64,000 nucleotides of DNA from Ramlibacter sp. (GCA_030695945.1 JAUYOG010000022.1:124001-188000), one strand, 5' to 3'; positions 44,053 to 53,361 are shown, numbered from the stretch's first letter. Translations and numbers: made by a program. Notes: generated by a model not told the origin, from the letters alone.

Positions 44053-44450
44053 TACCAGGTACGCGTCGAGCTGCAGCACATAGAGCCTCGCATCTGGCGC
44101 ACGATCCTGGCGCCGCAAACCCTGACGCTGGCCAAGCTCGATCGCGTCGTGCCGGCGGCCATGGGCTGGACCAACAGCCATCTGCACGACCGGCGCATCG
44201 AGGGCAAGCGCCTTGGCCCGTCCAACCCCGAATGTGACGGACCGGGCGAAATGCTGGACGAGAGAACATTCACTGTGGGCGCGGTGCTGGGCGAGCATAT
44301 CGAGGCGTTCGCCTACGAATACAACTTCGGCGATGGCTGGGATCACCACATCGTCCTCAAGAGCGCCTGAAACCCGAGCCCGAGTACAACACCTCGCCGA
44401 CGTGTATCGCAGGCGCCAAAGCCCGCCTGCCAGAAGACGTTGGACGCTAA
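44053..44450 (+). pseudogene. Remnant of a plasmid pRiA4b ORF-3 family gene
   Basis: The reading frame from 44053 gives YQVRVELQHIEPRIWR, then MGWTNSHLHDRRIEGKR and YEYNFGDGWDHHIVLK, the hallmarks of pRiA4b ORF-3 (IS1096 passenger-like) proteins. It has no start codon at the right place (an in-frame TGA precedes it by about 60 bases). It meets a TGA at 44368-44370, while another frame continues the family sequence (RLKPEPEYNTSPTCIAGAK) to a TAA at 44448-44450, short of the normal C-terminus. So it has lost its 5' end, carries a frameshift and is cut at the 3' end. It is a scar of mobile DNA next to tRNA-Asn. Confidence 0.8.
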
Positions 44451-44602
44451 CCGTCGCATGCTCTCTCTGCTCGCTGCCGGGATTCTGGAGTCGCGCCACT
44501 GCTCAGCCCGTTTAACATGAGCGGGTGAGCGTTTCGAACACTCGTTGGACGACGAAGGGGGATGTCGAAACCGCAGGACCCGCCCGAAACCGGCAGGTCC
44601 GG

Positions 44603-45340
44603 CTATCGGAACGGCGGGCGCAGGTACTTCAGCAAATCGGCCGAGGAATTCGAGATATGGACGCGTGCTGCATCCTCGCACCGCTGGGGATCTCTCAACT
44701 TCAGGGCGCGCAAGATTTCAAGATGCTCCTGAAATCTACGCATCGAAAGCTCGCCTTTCTCGCCGGAACGCATCCAGAAACTCCACCCATGCCGCTTGAC
44801 TCTGTCAAATGCAGTATTGAGATGCGCCCATTGCGACTGCACGTAGGCATTGCCACAAGCTGCGGTGATGGCGCTATGCAGTTGACTACTCAACAACGCC
44901 TGTTTCTCTGGGTCGGGGAACTCTGCATCTTGAAGTAGTGCGTTGAACTGTTTCTCGAAGTCGTCGATGGCGGCGTCAGACATCAATGTGGCCGCCAAGC
45001 GGGCAGCCAACCCATCAATGACTTCGCGCACATGATTGAGCTGGACTATCTCTTCTACAGTCAAGGGGCGGATTTGTGCGCCGCGCATGTCGATGAGCGT
45101 GACGAGAAAATCCCTCTCTAGAACACTCAGTGCCTCGCGAATGGGAGTGCGACTAATCCCAAGGTCCCGCGCCAACTCTGAAATTCCAATGAGTTGGCCC
45201 GGGCGGTATTCCTGGCTCAGGATGGCCTGCTTGAGGCGTTCATAAGCGCCCAGACGAACTGCGCCGACGGGCTTTCGCTTCAGGGATGTGGGCTTGTCCC
45301 GTCTTTTTGCTTCTGTTTGTGTCGCCATCGTGGATTTCAT
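44603..45340 (-). CDS. GntR-family (FadR/VanR-type) transcriptional regulator
   Basis: 245 residues. A basic, possibly disordered N-terminus of about 28 residues precedes a winged helix (about 29-95; ISELARDLGISRTPIREALSVLERD), then an all-helical FCD-type effector domain. Such regulators usually repress catabolic operons and are released by a pathway acid or CoA ester. It is on the same strand as the importer genes downstream in map order and is the likely controller of the 45-55 kb module. ATG 45340 is used; ATG 45328 is possible. Confidence 0.9.
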   Translation of the reverse strand: MKSTMATQTEAKRRDKPTSLKRKPVGAVRLGAYERLKQAILSQEYRPGQLIGISELARDLGISRTPIREALSVLERDFLVTLIDMRGAQIRPLTVEEIVQLNHVREVIDGLAARLAATLMSDAAIDDFEKQFNALLQDAEFPDPEKQALLSSQLHSAITAACGNAYVQSQWAHLNTAFDRVKRHGWSFWMRSGEKGELSMRRFQEHLEILRALKLRDPQRCEDAARVHISNSSADLLKYLRPPFR

Positions 45341-45421
45341 TCTACATAGTCCTTTGGCAAGAGAACATCCAAGGTCGTTGACGATGGCGCCAAAGTATGC
45401 GGCACTCGCTGGGGACGTGTT

Positions 45422-46408
45422 TCACGGCTTTGCACGACGGGACAGTCGTGCGGCGATGATGCCCACGATCCCGCCCCGGAATGCCAGGACGCAGACTATG
45501 AAGATGAACCCGGTGACCATCGTGACCGACTGGCCAACCTGCTTGAACCACTCGATGCTGGTGACGCTGGCAAGGAAGTTGCCGATGTTGCTCAGCCGGT
45601 TGTCCAGCCACATGATGATGACCGCCCCGACGATAGGCCCTGTCATTGTGCCCACACCTCCCACCAGCGTCATCAACAATACCGCGCCTGACATTGACCA
45701 GTGGACATCGGCGAGCGTGACGAATCCCTGAATCACGGTCTTGGTCGATCCGGCCAGCCCCGATAGGGCCGCAGACAGAACGAAGGCAAGCAGCTTGTAG
45801 CGGTCGACGTCGTAGCCCAACGATATCGCACGGGGTTCGTTTTCCTTGATCGCCTTGAGCACCTGACCAAACGGTGAATGCACGGTCCGCCAGATCAACG
45901 CGAGCCCGCCACCGGTAATGGCCAACACGACATAGTAGAGAGTCACGTCGTTGTGTAGATTGAGAACACCGAACAAGTCGCCCCTTGGGACACCTTGCAG
46001 ACCGTCTTCACCGCCAGTGAATGATGCCCTTAATGCCACAAAATACAGCATCTCCGCCAAAGCCAGAGTGATCATCGTGAAATAAAGTCCTTGGCGCCTG
46101 ATGGCGAGAAAGCCCATGACAAAGCCGATGAGCGCAGCGACCGCAGGGCCGATCAGCAACCCCACAAACGTGGGCCATCCGAGATGCGCCAAAACAAACC
46201 CCGTGACATATCCGGCCCAACCGATGAAGGCGGCGTGCCCAAAAGAAAGCAGACCGGTGTAGCCAAACAGCAGATTGAACGCGCAGGCAAATAACGCCAT
46301 GCACATAAGCGTCATCAGGAAGACGGGGTACAGGACATAGGGTGCCACCAGTGCGGCAACAATCACCAGAGCGTATATCAGGCCCTGTCGTATGGAGATT
46401 GCGTGCAT
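45422..46408 (-). CDS. Branched-chain-type ABC permease LivM (accessory module)
   Basis: 328 residues, about ten membrane helices, with FGYTGLLSFGHAAFIGWAGYVTG, KAIKENEPRAISLGYDV and MTLVGGVGTMTGPIVGA. It overlaps the upstream LivH gene by one base. It is the last gene of the leftward importer unit before the GntR gene. Codon third positions are visibly less G+C-rich than in the benzoate importer at 25 kb, and the two LivM proteins differ in many places, so this is not a recent copy of it. Confidence 0.92.
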   Translation of the reverse strand: MHAISIRQGLIYALVIVAALVAPYVLYPVFLMTLMCMALFACAFNLLFGYTGLLSFGHAAFIGWAGYVTGFVLAHLGWPTFVGLLIGPAVAALIGFVMGFLAIRRQGLYFTMITLALAEMLYFVALRASFTGGEDGLQGVPRGDLFGVLNLHNDVTLYYVVLAITGGGLALIWRTVHSPFGQVLKAIKENEPRAISLGYDVDRYKLLAFVLSAALSGLAGSTKTVIQGFVTLADVHWSMSGAVLLMTLVGGVGTMTGPIVGAVIIMWLDNRLSNIGNFLASVTSIEWFKQVGQSVTMVTGFIFIVCVLAFRGGIVGIIAARLSRRAKP

Positions 46409-47277
46409 TACTTCTCCTTGCCGAAGAGGCCGGCCGGTCGTAACAAGAGAATAATTGCCATCGTCACGAAGACTACCGTGGCAGAAGCCTCGGGATAGAA
46501 GTAGCGAGTCAACCCCTCGATGACGCCGATGCCCAGGCCGGTCAGGATGGAGCCCATGATGGACCCCATCCCTCCAATGACCACAACCGCAAACACAACG
46601 ATCACAAGGTTGGATCCCATCAACGGCGTCACCTGGAATACGGGCGCGGCGAGAACACCGGCCAGGGCTGCCAGCGCCACTCCGAACCCGAAGGTCAATG
46701 TGGCCATCAGTGGCACGTTAATTCCGAACGATTCAACGAGCTTTGGATTTTCAGTTCCTGCGCGAAGGTAGGTGCCGAGCCTGGTTCTCTCGATGACGAA
46801 CCAAGTGGTGAAACAGATGACGGCGGACGCAAGGACAATCCATGCACGATAGATCGGCAGGACCATGAACCCCAGGTCGGCGGAACCTCTCAAGGCGCCG
46901 GGCACGGGGTAGGACTGGCCGGACACGCCAAAGAACGATCGAAATGTGCCTTCGAGCAGAAGGGTGATCCCATAAGTCAACAGCATGCCGTACAAGTGGT
47001 CTAGCTTGTACAGGTAGCGAAGCATCGTGCGTTCGATCAGGATGCCGAAGAGACCGACCAGCAGAGGGCCGCAAACCAGCATCGTCCAGTAGTCGAGCCC
47101 GAAGTAGGTCAGCCCTATCCACGCAGCATAGGCGCCCATCATATAGAGCGCTCCATGCGCGAAGTTGATAACGTTGAGCAGGCCGAATATCAAGGCAAGC
47201 CCCATGGAGAGCATGGCGTAAAAGGATCCGTTGACCAGACCCAACAATAGCTGGCCCAGCAGCGCCTGCGTTGACAT
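46408..47277 (-). CDS. Branched-chain-type ABC permease LivH (accessory module)
   Basis: 289 residues with eight or so membrane helices, GLALIFGLLNVINFAHGALYMMGAY and VVVIGGMGSIMGSILTG. It pairs with the LivM encoded next to it. An 79-base gap separates it from the binding-protein gene upstream. The substrate is unknown; the module's oxygenase and CoA-transferase suggest an aromatic or alicyclic carboxylate. Confidence 0.92.
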   Translation of the reverse strand: MSTQALLGQLLLGLVNGSFYAMLSMGLALIFGLLNVINFAHGALYMMGAYAAWIGLTYFGLDYWTMLVCGPLLVGLFGILIERTMLRYLYKLDHLYGMLLTYGITLLLEGTFRSFFGVSGQSYPVPGALRGSADLGFMVLPIYRAWIVLASAVICFTTWFVIERTRLGTYLRAGTENPKLVESFGINVPLMATLTFGFGVALAALAGVLAAPVFQVTPLMGSNLVIVVFAVVVIGGMGSIMGSILTGLGIGVIEGLTRYFYPEASATVVFVTMAIILLLRPAGLFGKEK

Positions 47278-47356
47278 TCAGATGATTTCCATAAAGTTGG
47301 TGGTATGCAAAAAGCGAGTCGAGCGCCTATTTCACTGGCTGCGCCGAATTACGCGA

Positions 47357-48565
47357 TCACTTCCAGTATTGGCACTTCGTTTCTGCCTTGGTGGTAAACG
47401 CCAAGTCGCCTGATAGCGGTTGAACCACCTTCAGATAGTCCCAAGGTGTCGTCGATTCGGCCGGCTTCTTGACCTGCATGAGGTAGACGTCTTGGAGTAG
47501 CAAACCGTCTGGTCGGATCACCCCGTTACGCACGTACATGTCGTTTAGCTTGGATGAACGCATCTTGGACATCACCTTGTGGGGGTCATCAGTGCCGGTC
47601 GCCTTGACCGCAAGCAGGTACTGATAGACGGCGGAATAGGTCGCCGCTTGCGAGGAATTCGGCATGCGTTTTGCCTTCTCGAAGAACCGCTTGGAGAATT
47701 GCCGCGATTCGGCGGATTGATCCCAGTACCAGATGTCGGTAAGGAACATGTCCTGTGTTGTCTGCAGTCCCAGGGCGTGCACATCGTTCAGCAAGAGCAA
47801 CAGACCTGTCATCTTCATGTTCTTGGTGATACCGAATTCGCTTGCCGCCTTGATGGCGCTGACGGTATCCCTACCGGCATTGGCAAATGCCACAATTTGG
47901 GCCTTCGATGCCTGAGCCTGCAGGAGAAACGAAGAGAAGTCAGTGGCAAACAGTGGGTGCTTCACGGAACCAACCACGGTCCCGCTCCCTGCCTTGATGA
48001 CGCGCGTCGCATCTGCTTCCATGGCCGCCCCGAAAGCATAGTCGGCAGTCAAGAAGAACCAGTTCTTGACACCTTGTTTGACCAGAGCGGCTGCGGTTCC
48101 CCTGGCAAGCGCCACAGTGTCAATGCCCCAACGGATCGTATAGAGTGAGCACTCTTCGTTTGTCAGACGCGTCGTAAGCGCGCCGATCACGAGAAAGGGT
48201 TTCTTCTTGTCGTTGGCGATCTTCGAGACCGCCAGGCCCGCAGATGAATTGCTGCCCCCGACAATCACGTCTACGCCCCCCTGATCCAGCCACTCACGCG
48301 CGCCACTCGCTGCAACGTCGGCCTTGTTCTGATGATCGAAGGTGATCAGCTCGATCTTCTTCCCGTTTATCGCCCCACCCATGTCTGCAATCGCCATGCG
48401 CATGGCATCGGCTGCGGCAGGGCCGATCAAGTCAGAGAATTGCCCGGACATATCGTCCAGCAGCCCGATCCGAATGACGTCGCCCGACATCTGCGCCCTC
48501 GAGGGTGCTGCGGACAAAATGGATGTGACCGTCGCGACGATAACCGTGAGCGCTTTCAGCTTCAT
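47357..48565 (-). CDS. ABC importer periplasmic binding protein 1 (accessory module)
   Basis: 402 residues from ATG 48563-48565; a longer frame starting near 48640 has no signal peptide at its start and is unlikely. Signal peptide about 1-25 (ends PSRAQ). Type I binding fold: IRIGLLDDMSGQFSD, then KKIELITFDHQNKADVAA, and a C-terminal TKAETKCQYWK. It is paralogous over its full length to the protein encoded at 53362 (shared LTFDHQNKADVAA, LTNEEC, SSFLLQAQAS and the same ending). The two probably feed one permease. Confidence 0.92.
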   Translation of the reverse strand: MKLKALTVIVATVTSILSAAPSRAQMSGDVIRIGLLDDMSGQFSDLIGPAAADAMRMAIADMGGAINGKKIELITFDHQNKADVAASGAREWLDQGGVDVIVGGSNSSAGLAVSKIANDKKKPFLVIGALTTRLTNEECSLYTIRWGIDTVALARGTAAALVKQGVKNWFFLTADYAFGAAMEADATRVIKAGSGTVVGSVKHPLFATDFSSFLLQAQASKAQIVAFANAGRDTVSAIKAASEFGITKNMKMTGLLLLLNDVHALGLQTTQDMFLTDIWYWDQSAESRQFSKRFFEKAKRMPNSSQAATYSAVYQYLLAVKATGTDDPHKVMSKMRSSKLNDMYVRNGVIRPDGLLLQDVYLMQVKKPAESTTPWDYLKVVQPLSGDLAFTTKAETKCQYWK

Positions 48566-48629
48566 TTTTCGTACCTCGTTCAGAGTGGACAGAAATTGCA
48601 CAAAAGCTCGTCGGCAAACGTATTGGCCG

Positions 48630-49367
48630 TCAGACCCCAAGGAGTTTGTTCAACGAAGGTGTCCTCGCCTCTAGCTCGTCCGCACTGCAGGAAAGCTTGA
48701 TCTGGCCGTGCTCGACCACATAGAACCGATCGGAAAGCGGCGCGGCAAAGCGAAAGTTTTGCTCCACCATGACAATGGTGTAGCCTGTAGCCTTGAGCTT
48801 GCGGATCATTCGGGCAAGAGCTTGAACGATGATCGGAGCAAGGCCTTCCGATATCTCATCGAGAAGCAATAGCCGGGCGCCGGTGCGAAGAATCCGGGCA
48901 ACTGCCAGCATCTGCTGCTCTCCACCAGATAGACGCGTGCCTTGACTGCCTCGGCGTTCATACAGATTGGGGAACATTTCGTAGATGTCGGCTACGCTCA
49001 TTGCGCTGGCCCTCGCGCCGACCAACGGGGGCAGCAACAGGTTCTCTTCCGCGGACAGCGAGGAGAAAATGCCCCTCTCTTCGGGGCAGTAACCCAAGCC
49101 CAGGTGTGCGATCCGGTGCGTGGGCAACTCAATTGATTCCTTGCCATTGATCCGGATCGACCCCGTCCTGCGGCCGGTAAGACCCAGGATAGCGCGCAAG
49201 GTGGTCGTGCGTCCTGCCCCATTGCGTCCTAGCAGGGTCACGACCTCGCCCTGGTTGACATGCAAGGTAAGGCCGTGGAGTACATGCGACTCGCCATACC
49301 AGGCATGCACATCCCGAATGTCCAGCACCCTTGAAGGCGCAGCGGCAGCTTGCGAAGCATCCATCAA
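48630..49367 (-). CDS. ABC importer ATPase LivF with Arg in Walker A (accessory module)
   Basis: 245 residues. Signature LSGGEQQML, Walker B LLLLDEISEGL and switch region VEQNFRF are normal, but Walker A reads GRNGAGRTT (47-55), with Arg at position 53 where nearly all P-loops have Lys. The DNA (codon CGC) leaves no doubt about the residue. It overlaps the LivG gene by four bases. It may be a recurrent variant in some LivF proteins, or the site may hydrolyse ATP poorly, leaving LivG as the active half. Confidence 0.9.
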   Translation of the reverse strand: MMDASQAAAAPSRVLDIRDVHAWYGESHVLHGLTLHVNQGEVVTLLGRNGAGRTTTLRAILGLTGRRTGSIRINGKESIELPTHRIAHLGLGYCPEERGIFSSLSAEENLLLPPLVGARASAMSVADIYEMFPNLYERRGSQGTRLSGGEQQMLAVARILRTGARLLLLDEISEGLAPIIVQALARMIRKLKATGYTIVMVEQNFRFAAPLSDRFYVVEHGQIKLSCSADELEARTPSLNKLLGV

Positions 49368-50134
49368 TGCTCGACCTCGAGATGGGCTTGAACATTCCCG
49401 AGATACGCGTCCATGACGAGTGGGTTCTTCGAGACTTCATCGTATGTCCCCTCAGCCAGGATCGCGCCGCGCTGCATCACAGTGATCGTGTCTGAAATAT
49501 CGGCCACTACCTTCATGTTGTGCTCCACCATCAAGATCGTGCGCCCGGCAGCGACCTTCTTGATCAGAGTCGTCACTCGCTCCACGTCTTCATGCCCGAC
49601 GCCTTGTGTCGGTTCATCCAGCAACATCAGCTCCGGATCGGCCGCCAATGTGGTTGCGATCTCCAAGGCTCGCTTGTGGCTGTAGATAAGATCGACTGCC
49701 AATGTGTTCGCGAAAGACTCCAGCCCAACATCGCCCAGAAGCGCCATAGCGCGGCCGTCTAGCCTGATCAGGCTTGAATCGCTCTGCCAGAAATGGAACG
49801 AGGTGCCCTCGGCTCGCTGCAGGCTGATGCGCACATTTTCAAGGGCAGTGAGCTTCGGAAAGACAGCCGATATCTGGAAGGACCTGATGATTCCCCGACG
49901 GGCGATCTCCACGGGACGCAAGTCGCTAATGTCCTGACCGTTGTAAAGGATACTTCCCGCGCTAGGCGACAGGAACTTCGTAAGTAGGTTGAAGCAAGTT
50001 GTCTTGCCTGCACCATTGGGCCCGATCAAGGCGTGAATCCGTCCTCGTCGCACACGCAGGTTGACGCGGTCGACCGCCGTGAAACCCTTGAAATCCTTGC
50101 TCAGGTCCCGTGTTTCCAGGATGTAGTCACTCAT
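49364..50134 (-). CDS. ABC importer ATPase LivG (accessory module)
   Basis: 256 residues. Walker A GPNGAGKTT, signature YSHKRALEIATTL (the divergent LivG form), Walker B LMLLDEPTQGVG, switch His in VEHNMK. The protein starts within the ATGA of the oxygenase stop, so importer and oxygenase are made from one message. This is a strong hint that the imported compound is the oxygenase substrate or a precursor of it. Confidence 0.92.
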   Translation of the reverse strand: MSDYILETRDLSKDFKGFTAVDRVNLRVRRGRIHALIGPNGAGKTTCFNLLTKFLSPSAGSILYNGQDISDLRPVEIARRGIIRSFQISAVFPKLTALENVRISLQRAEGTSFHFWQSDSSLIRLDGRAMALLGDVGLESFANTLAVDLIYSHKRALEIATTLAADPELMLLDEPTQGVGHEDVERVTTLIKKVAAGRTILMVEHNMKVVADISDTITVMQRGAILAEGTYDEVSKNPLVMDAYLGNVQAHLEVEH

Positions 50135-51216
50135 GGTGACGCGGGATCGGCCTCGGCCCGCTGCATCCTCGTGACGATTTCCCTGGCCTTGGCCATTCCA
50201 GCGTCGGATTTCAGATACATCTCTTCGAAGTCATCGTCAGGCACTTCGCACATCTGCTGCTGCCGAACGACCGCCCAGATGTCTTGTGCGACGATCGGTG
50301 GCACCTTCTCCCTCATCACCTGAATACCGAGCTTGTTGGGGTCGGTTCCGCTCTTTTGACCCTTGGGCATGACAAACGCCCACCGGTAAGTGTTCGACTG
50401 ACGGTTGATCGGCGTAAACATGTGCATGCTTCGAAAGAGACGGTGCACCGATGCGTCACCGCGCCTGCCCGCGGGCCAGACAGAGCGCTCAGCTAGTATC
50501 GTTCCCGGACCGACCATGGCCTGGGAGTTGTACCCATCGATCTGCTCGTACCCCAGCATCTCGATGAAGTCGGGGCTTTGCCTGAGGTTCTCGGCCTCAC
50601 GAATCGTCTTCACATAGTCCATGCCATTAATCTGTCCGACTTCCATCCGCATGGGGACGCTGCTGTAGCCGATGTTTCCGATATTGCCGTCATGCAAAGG
50701 ATAGAGGTGGCTCACATCGAGCAGGTTTTCGATCATGAACATTGCATTGGCGGGCACCACTTGCTTTTCGGTCGTGCGATCCCAACCCGGGTCAGCAAGC
50801 TCCGGCGTAGGAGGCGGCGCGGTGTCACCGACTTTGCTCGGGTCGCCGGGCCAGATCCACACCAGGCCATCCTGCTCAACGACAGGGAACGCAGTCAATC
50901 TTGCGCGCGAAGGAATGGGCGTGTCGGGTTGGGAAGGGATTCGCACGCACTTGCCTTGCGAGTTGAAACACAGGCCGTGGTAGGCGCATTCCAACACGCC
51001 CGATTCGATGAACCGGCCGGCCGAAATCGGCATCCGCTTGTGGCAGCAGCGATCATCAAATGCTACCACCCGACCTTCGTGCGTGCGCCAAAGAACAATT
51101 GGGCGCTCAGTAATGATCTGCTGCTGCAACTTCTCGGTTTGGAACTCCTCGGAGAAGCCTGCGACGTACCAAGCATTGCGGATCATGATGTCACTGGACG
51201 TGATAAACGATTTCAT
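50131..51216 (-). CDS. Rieske [2Fe-2S] oxygenase, VanA/phthalate-type terminal component
   Basis: 361 residues. The Rieske domain has C57-x-H59 and C77-x2-H80 (RCCHKR, CAYHGLCF). The mononuclear iron site has H170, H175 and D312, with bridging D167 in LLDVSHLYPLH. Length and motifs match the single-component oxygenases of the vanillate demethylase / phthalate dioxygenase group, which take electrons from a separate reductase. No such reductase is encoded in the module. Likely reaction: hydroxylation or O-demethylation of an aromatic or related acid; substrate unknown. Confidence 0.92.
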   Translation of the reverse strand: MKSFITSSDIMIRNAWYVAGFSEEFQTEKLQQQIITERPIVLWRTHEGRVVAFDDRCCHKRMPISAGRFIESGVLECAYHGLCFNSQGKCVRIPSQPDTPIPSRARLTAFPVVEQDGLVWIWPGDPSKVGDTAPPPTPELADPGWDRTTEKQVVPANAMFMIENLLDVSHLYPLHDGNIGNIGYSSVPMRMEVGQINGMDYVKTIREAENLRQSPDFIEMLGYEQIDGYNSQAMVGPGTILAERSVWPAGRRGDASVHRLFRSMHMFTPINRQSNTYRWAFVMPKGQKSGTDPNKLGIQVMREKVPPIVAQDIWAVVRQQQMCEVPDDDFEEMYLKSDAGMAKAREIVTRMQRAEADPASP

Positions 51217-51236
51217 GAAAGTCTCCTCATATGAAC

Positions 51237-51950
51237 CTATTTCAGCCTGACGGATTGCACAAGCCGCTCGATATCGCGCGAGCCATCCGAAGAGGCGCGC
51301 GTGGCTTCTCTCAAGATGTTGATGGATGCCTTTTCAATGTCCTGAAGTTGATGCTGTAACTCGGCGATGAACGGGTCGAAATCCTCACGTTCCAATGCGC
51401 CTGTCGCCAAGCCACATGCGAGCGCGCTGTCACAGTCGATTTCCGTGCCGCGCAGCACCAGGTCGAAGGCGGCGTGACTGCCGATGAGCTCTGCCAATCG
51501 GCGATTGCCGAGTGAAACACCAGCGAGGCGGAAGCCAGGAAACGCGAAAGTGGATGCTCGAGTGATCAACCGATAGTCACAGACTGCGGCCAAGTCCGCC
51601 CCAGCACCGAGCGCTTTTCCATGAATGCACGCTACGGTGACGAAAGGTGCGCGCCACAGAAGCTGAAGAAGCGATTCAAGCTTCAGCAAACGGAGAGTGG
51701 CCTTTGGGCCGAGCCCGGAATCGTCTGAGCCGCGGTCAAAGCCTGAACAAAAGTGCTTTCCTTCACCTCCAATGACAAGAAGTTTGGTGTCGTCGGCGTA
51801 GGCGGTAGCGACCGCCGTGATCAACCCGTCAGAAAGCGCCTCATCCATCGCGTTGCCCCGCCCGGGCCGATTGAGCTGGAGCTGTCGTGTGTAGGCACCG
51901 CGCTGCCGGACGATCAGGTCCTGCGCGCCTTCGATAGTGCTAGGCTGCAC
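51237..51950 (-). CDS. Crotonase-superfamily protein lacking both hydratase glutamates
   Basis: About 237 residues from GTG 51948-51950, preceded by GGGAG; ATG 51986 or 52046 would extend it further into the upstream CoA-transferase gene. The crotonase fold is clear: QLNRPGRGNAMDE, oxyanion loop HFCSGFD and CIHGKALGAGADLAAVCDY. But the catalytic Glu of hydratases in GGGxEL is Asp (GAGADL), and the second Glu in PEIxLG is Gly (FPGFRLAG). So it is probably not a standard enoyl-CoA hydratase and may catalyse an isomerase, hydrolase or ring-opening reaction on a CoA ester. Confidence 0.75.
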   Translation of the reverse strand: MQPSTIEGAQDLIVRQRGAYTRQLQLNRPGRGNAMDEALSDGLITAVATAYADDTKLLVIGGEGKHFCSGFDRGSDDSGLGPKATLRLLKLESLLQLLWRAPFVTVACIHGKALGAGADLAAVCDYRLITRASTFAFPGFRLAGVSLGNRRLAELIGSHAAFDLVLRGTEIDCDSALACGLATGALEREDFDPFIAELQHQLQDIEKASINILREATRASSDGSRDIERLVQSVRLK

Positions 51951-53202
51951 TGCCGGCTCCCAGCCATTCGCGGTCGATCTCGGCATCGTGCTCTCCAACC
52001 AATGCAGGACGCCGGAAGACAGTGAATGCGTAGTCGGACATGGCAATCGGGTTGCCCACCGTCGGAATCACCTGGCCGTTTGGCAAGTCCATCGAGTGAA
52101 TCAGTCCGGTCTCACGTATGTGGGATGTGTTCAACGCCTCGGCGTAGTCGAGCACGGGCGCGCTGGGCACCTGCGCCTGGTCGAACGTATCTAGCCACCA
52201 CTTAGCTGTCTGATGCCTGAATAGCTCTTGCAGCAATATTGCAAGTTCTTTCTGATTGGCGGAGCGATCGGATTGAGCGGCAAATCGCAGATCCGCGGCC
52301 AGCTCGGGTTGGCCCACCACCTGACAGACACGGGACCAAAGTCGGTCGTTGCCTGCTGCGACGATGAACCACTTACCGTCAGCACCGTGAAACGCCTGAT
52401 ACGGAGCATTCTGGGGGTGCGACGACCCCATGCGGCGCGGTGTCGAACCTGTTCCCCAGAACTCGCCCGTCTGCAGCCCAGAAATTGCAAGCATGCAAGA
52501 CAGCATGGAAACATCCACGCGGCTGGGCTTGCCAGTCTGCTCAGCCTTTCGGAGTGCGACCATGCAGGATAGAGCTGCGAAAGTGCCGCTTGTGAAGTCA
52601 GCCACCGGAACGCCGCATTTGGCAGGTGGTCCATCGGCGTCTCCGGTGACGCTCATGATGCCGCTCGCGCCCTGGATCGCGATGTCGAAGGCTCCTTTAT
52701 GCGCGTAAGGCCCAGTGTGGCCGTAGCCGGACACGGTGCAGTAAACCAGGCGCGGATTGAACTGGACCAAGGCCTCATAGCCAAGCCCTAGCCGATCCAT
52801 CACGCCGGGTCGAAAGTTCTCAATTACGATATGTGCATGGGCCGCCATGCGCTTTGCACGCTCGAGGCCGTCCGGGTCTTTCAAATCAATGACGACGCTG
52901 CGCTTGTTCCGATTGATCGCCGCGAAATTGAAGCTATATCCGTCGGAGTTTTCAGACGTTGCCATTGGGGGCCATGCACGAAGCCCTTCGCCACCAACAG
53001 GTTCAACCTTCACCACATCCGCACCCCAGTCGGCCAGGAGCAGCCCGGCAAATGGGCCGGCGGCGTATTGGCCGAACTCGAGTACTCGGACTCCCTCGAG
53101 AGGCCTGCTTCCATCTCCAGACGACTCAGGCTCGGAAATTCGGGTCTCATTGATCAACTGCATCTCCACGATGTCAAGGCCATCGCCCTGTCCGGCGGGC
53201 AT
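51940..53202 (-). CDS. CaiB/BaiF-type (family III) CoA-transferase
   Basis: 420 residues. The first 33 are non-conserved; the family begins LEGVRVLEFGQYAAGPFAGLLLADWGADVVKVE. The nucleophilic Asp is D173 (KGAFDIAIQGASG). Family III enzymes swap CoA between carboxylic acids, often activating a substrate with succinyl-CoA or a pathway product. First gene of the long leftward operon (CoA-transferase, crotonase, oxygenase, importer). An internal Met at codon 14 is an alternative start. It probably activates the imported acid. Confidence 0.92.
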   Translation of the reverse strand: MPAGQGDGLDIVEMQLINETRISEPESSGDGSRPLEGVRVLEFGQYAAGPFAGLLLADWGADVVKVEPVGGEGLRAWPPMATSENSDGYSFNFAAINRNKRSVVIDLKDPDGLERAKRMAAHAHIVIENFRPGVMDRLGLGYEALVQFNPRLVYCTVSGYGHTGPYAHKGAFDIAIQGASGIMSVTGDADGPPAKCGVPVADFTSGTFAALSCMVALRKAEQTGKPSRVDVSMLSCMLAISGLQTGEFWGTGSTPRRMGSSHPQNAPYQAFHGADGKWFIVAAGNDRLWSRVCQVVGQPELAADLRFAAQSDRSANQKELAILLQELFRHQTAKWWLDTFDQAQVPSAPVLDYAEALNTSHIRETGLIHSMDLPNGQVIPTVGNPIAMSDYAFTVFRRPALVGEHDAEIDREWLGAGSAA

Positions 53203-53217
53203 AGTTCACTTGCCTTG

Positions 53218-53321
53218 CTGAATGTACATTCAATCTGAATTCAACGCAACGCGTTCCTGCATAAGGGTTTTCGAGGGATGGCTTCATATTGTTTTTTATT
53301 ATTGAATGCAATCTGAATGTA
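53218..53321. promoter_or_regulatory. Repeated operator-like elements in the divergent promoter region
   Basis: In the 159-base gap between the divergent CoA-transferase and binding-protein genes, GAATGTACATTC (53220-53231) is a perfect palindrome. CTGAATGTA occurs at 53218-53226 and 53313-53321, and CAATCTGAAT at 53231-53240 and 53309-53318, so two related sites flank an A+T-rich promoter core. This fits a repressor of both operons; the GntR protein encoded at 44603 is the nearest candidate (inference). Confidence 0.6.
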
Positions 53322-53361
53322 GATGCCTCAACGCACGTTGGAATGACCAAAGGACTACGAA

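Noticed and set aside
44149..44370. A functional 73-codon gene starting at GTG 44149
   Set aside because: Conserved pRiA4b ORF-3 sequence extends both upstream of this start and, in another frame, beyond its stop, so it is a remnant.
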